This document shows, in pieces, positions 61,201-64,000 of a DNA stretch of 64,000 nt. The position numbers and the translations under genes were made by a program. The notes beneath the pieces are model-generated. The model was not told where the DNA came from. It did no database searches and worked only from the letters and a program-made list of their open reading frames with translations. Position 1 is the first letter of the stretch. Every line of letters begins with the position of its first letter. This DNA is from Phaenicophaeus curvirostris (taxonomy: Eukaryota > Chordata > Aves > Cuculiformes > Cuculidae), in NCBI RefSeq assembly GCF_032191515.1, contig NC_091392.1, positions 100,449,571 through 100,513,570 on the forward strand, in the 5' to 3' direction.

Positions 61201-64000
61201 ATAATGACTATGGCTTAAAGGTAGTTTAACTCCTGATACATAATTATCTGCTTTGCTTTATTCTGAAAGACAATACAATAACGTAGCCTGCATGCTAAAC
61301 TGTACTCATTCAGCATTTTTTAAAAAATTTAAATTTTTCTGAGCATAATTTGATACACAGTCTTTGACTAGGTCAACAGGGCTTTTCTAACTTGCCATCT
61401 TAATTGGCAGTAAATTAGTCCCATATCTGGACTGAACAGTTTTTTAGATTCGATCCTTGAAGAGTGTGCCTGTAACTTGTTTGCTTAATGAAGTAACCCT
61501 GTTTTAGAAATAAAAAACACAAAGTGGGAGGGGTCAGTTGGAAGTGTGCTCTGGTAACTATTACATGCTCCAGTAACAAAAACCACTTGCAATAAGAACA
61601 CTGCAGAAACTTACTACAGGGTGACAGAGGTTTAGGAGAGAGAGAAGAAATACCCAGAATATAACTGTTATCCCAAAACTGTGCATTCAAGGTCACTGGG
61701 CCTTTTTTAATGTTTAAGCAATGACTAAAATAATCCAAATGACAAGAACATGATGGTGCAGCCGCTGATTTTAGACTACAGAATTTATACTAGACAGCAA
61801 TAACGGAGAAGGTGGAAGCTTTTGTTCCTTCCTTCAGTCCCCATGTTTCAGGTGTATGTTTCCAGAAGAGCAGCTAACTCAAGATATAATTGATTTGGAC
61901 TACATTTCAGTGAAAGAGATTGCAGATATAAAGTTAAGAAAATTACATGCGAAAGTACAATTATTCCATAAAGGTAAACAGTAAAAACTCTGTGAGAGAC
62001 AATAGACTAAAAAGCGTTGTTTCCTAGGAACCTTGCATAAATGACTATTTTTACTCTTAAGACCATCACCACGCTACTATTCTCTTGTGGATGGAGAAGA
62101 GCATCCACTGATATTATTTATTTATTTATTTATTTCAAAAGGGGAGAAAGGCATTCCCTTCCAGCATTCTAAATTCTGATGGAATTTACAAACCCAAAAC
62201 TAATTACAGTGAACTTCATCTCCCACAAGTGTGATAAGAGACTGCTGAATTTTCTATTTCTCATAAGCACAAATGTGGTCTAGAGCTTTCCATCCACAGA
62301 CTGTAAAGCCCTTTTTCACTAAAAGCAGGAAGGCACCCAATTCTAACATGAAGTATAAGGATTTAGGCACTTTAATTTCTTTGAGGATCTGGGACTTATT
62401 GTCACATTTCCATTCCTAATCTGCAAAATGAGATTAATGTCATTTTCTTACTTCACATCAGTGCTCCAAGAAGAAAATGAACAAAAAATTTACTCATACA
62501 CTGGATAATAGGGTAAAGGAAGAAATATATAAAGCTATGGTGGAGATAAGCATACATAAACACACAACCTTATCAAATCTACGTCTAACTAATAAGTTAG
62601 AACATATCATGTGCTCTCTTCTCCCCCAAATCCATGCATTTCATCAAGCCAACTGGTACTTTTTACACTTAACACAACCAAATAAAATGAATCTGATTAC
62701 CTCTCATAAAAGTCAGTCTAGAACTTCCACTGGTTTAAATTCAATATCAGGCATTATCAACTTCACATCAGTTATGTGTTTGGCCATTCATGCTACCGAA
62801 AGTACTTTCTGCTACAATTTATTACTTCTCTGTTCAATCTCTCTGAGTAACACATGAAATTAAATTCTGGACAGGTCATTTTGAAAGAAAATAAAAGAGC
62901 TGTAAACACATGACTTGCCAGACTTTTAAGGACTGACCATACCCACACTCCACAGGCCTCTGGAGGATGCACAAGCAGGTGGTATGGCTAAGGGCTTTGA
63001 CTTTGTCTTTGCATGAATGTGTGTTACTGCTTAGAGGCAGGTGTAGGACAAAGGTGACTTAGTGGCAAAATTGAAGATAGAGCTCTGACTTTTTCAGAAA
63101 TTGAAAAATATTTAGAGGATGTAAGGACAGAGTGAAGCTTATTTACAGAAATGTTAAATGTCAACATAAAAAAGCTAAGATCATAAGCAGAAAAATGATG
63201 TTTCTACAGTGCATAATGAAACTAACATAAATAAGAAATTTAACTTACGAAAAATATTTCCAATAGGAATACATGACACTAATGTAATATTAACCTATCT
63301 CAAAAAAATTACTTTTGCAGACAATAACAGAATGCTCCTTTCTCTCCCAATGAAGGCTATACTAATACATTGTACTAGTTATGTCACAGTTTCATATTTT
63401 AGTTCAGCATCAATAGCGGTTAATACAATCACTTCCCCAGACTGCTCTCTTAATACTGTGATTTGGGAGTCTCAAAAACTGCCTATCACACTGCAACATA
63501 CAACCTGGAGGCAGTACTCTGCCTGAACACTTCTTTCTGTCTTCTGATTAATTGCTTATCATCTACAATAAATAATCAGTTAAAAGTACAAAATACTCTG
63601 CTTTGGTTACTCCTCTCTTTCACTGTGGAAAGTCTTCATAAAATAAGAGCCAGGAAAAAGGAATAATCAGCAAATCTAAGTAAAAGATCCTACCCTAATT
63701 ATCTGCATACAAATGTGAAGAGTTTTCCCAAATGAGTACAAAAGGACAAGAAAAACTTAACGTTACTGATTTTATTAAGATGACTGTTACAGAACCAGGA
63801 TTGTCCACAACCAGCATCTCATCAGTGAGATGGTAATTCTGTAACATATATGCCAAAAAAATTTTGACACCAACGTCATGCTGATATGCAAGAGGGCAAC
63901 CGAAAAACTATCCAAGTCTAAACATTATGAGAAGACTTATATCTATATTGTCATTTAAAAAGTAAAGGATGGAGCTACACATGCTATTTGAATTACATTG
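58201..64000. other. unique intronic DNA to the window end
   Basis: AT-rich. A (TTTA)n run lies at 62114-62135 and T-rich tracts at 59847-59870. The 126-codon frame 62477-62857 and 107-codon frame 61415-61738 have no recognisable domain. No CR1, LTR or exon seen. Confidence 0.5.
62114..62135 (+). repeat. (TTTA)n microsatellite
   Basis: About five uninterrupted TTTA units. Confidence 0.95.

Larger units (their letters stand above)
52954..64000 (-). other. CADM2 intron upstream of the exon (partial)
   Basis: This is intron sequence 5' of the exon on the minus strand and it runs off the window. It holds a (GAAA)n tract at 54.7 kb and a CR1 cluster at 56.0-58.2 kb. The rest is AT-rich unique DNA. 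I saw no further CADM2 coding exon and no CpG-rich promoter-like segment. Confidence 0.85.

Noticed and set aside
62477..62857. 126-codon plus-strand open frame
   Set aside because: No recognisable domain, lies in AT-rich intron with no splice or promoter context, and its composition is that of translated A/T-rich DNA.
1..64000. CRISPR array, operon or prophage
   Set aside because: No regularly spaced direct repeats with unique spacers, no prokaryotic gene organisation; the content is vertebrate intron.

Overview
This is intronic DNA from a bird nuclear genome. CR1 LINE fragments are dense and carry the typical avian tail built from ATTCTATGA units. Several fragments encode recognisable CR1 reverse transcriptase, endonuclease or ORF1 esterase segments. 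Avian-type solo LTRs are present, and the background is AT-rich and CpG-poor. There is no bacterial, plasmid or phage gene content. The species cannot be named from the sequence alone.

The only host coding sequence I can support is one 150-nt exon on the minus strand at 52804-52953. It encodes the first half of the N-terminal V-type Ig domain of cell adhesion molecule 2 (CADM2, SynCAM2/Necl-3). The exon has a consensus acceptor with a long polypyrimidine tract, a GTAAAT donor and phase 1 at both ends. Everything from 52954 to 64000 is therefore upstream intron, and everything from 1 to 52803 is downstream intron. I found no other CADM2 exon.

Layout in plus coordinates. 0-5 kb: a short degraded CR1, a 1.2-kb CR1 with a long open RT frame (minus), and an old CR1 (plus). 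5-13 kb: mostly unique DNA, a possible old tRNA-SINE-like fragment near 6.9-7.1 kb and a CR1 fragment at 8.7 kb. 13.5-28.6 kb: three solo LTRs of one family (13.5, 21.4 and 27.9 kb), a CR1 at 17.5 kb, and a CR1 tail followed by an LTR of a second family at 26 kb. 28.6-36 kb: unique AT-rich DNA. 36-41.3 kb: two CR1 copies of different subfamilies. 43.8-44.3 kb: a second copy of the second LTR family. 47.5-49.3 kb: a rearranged CR1 holding ORF1 esterase and endonuclease segments, split by another CR1. 52.8 kb: the CADM2 exon. 54.7 kb: a (GAAA)n tract. 56-58.2 kb: a cluster of four CR1 pieces. 58.2-64 kb: unique DNA.

I found no undescribed biological system. The more notable points are a potential glycosylation sequon in the CADM2 exon, the deletion-mosaic CR1 with a nested insertion, a pair of closely similar inverted CR1 copies 53 kb apart, and a perfect stem-loop in one LTR. 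The many open frames of 60-126 codons outside CR1 look like chance ORFs in AT-rich intron.
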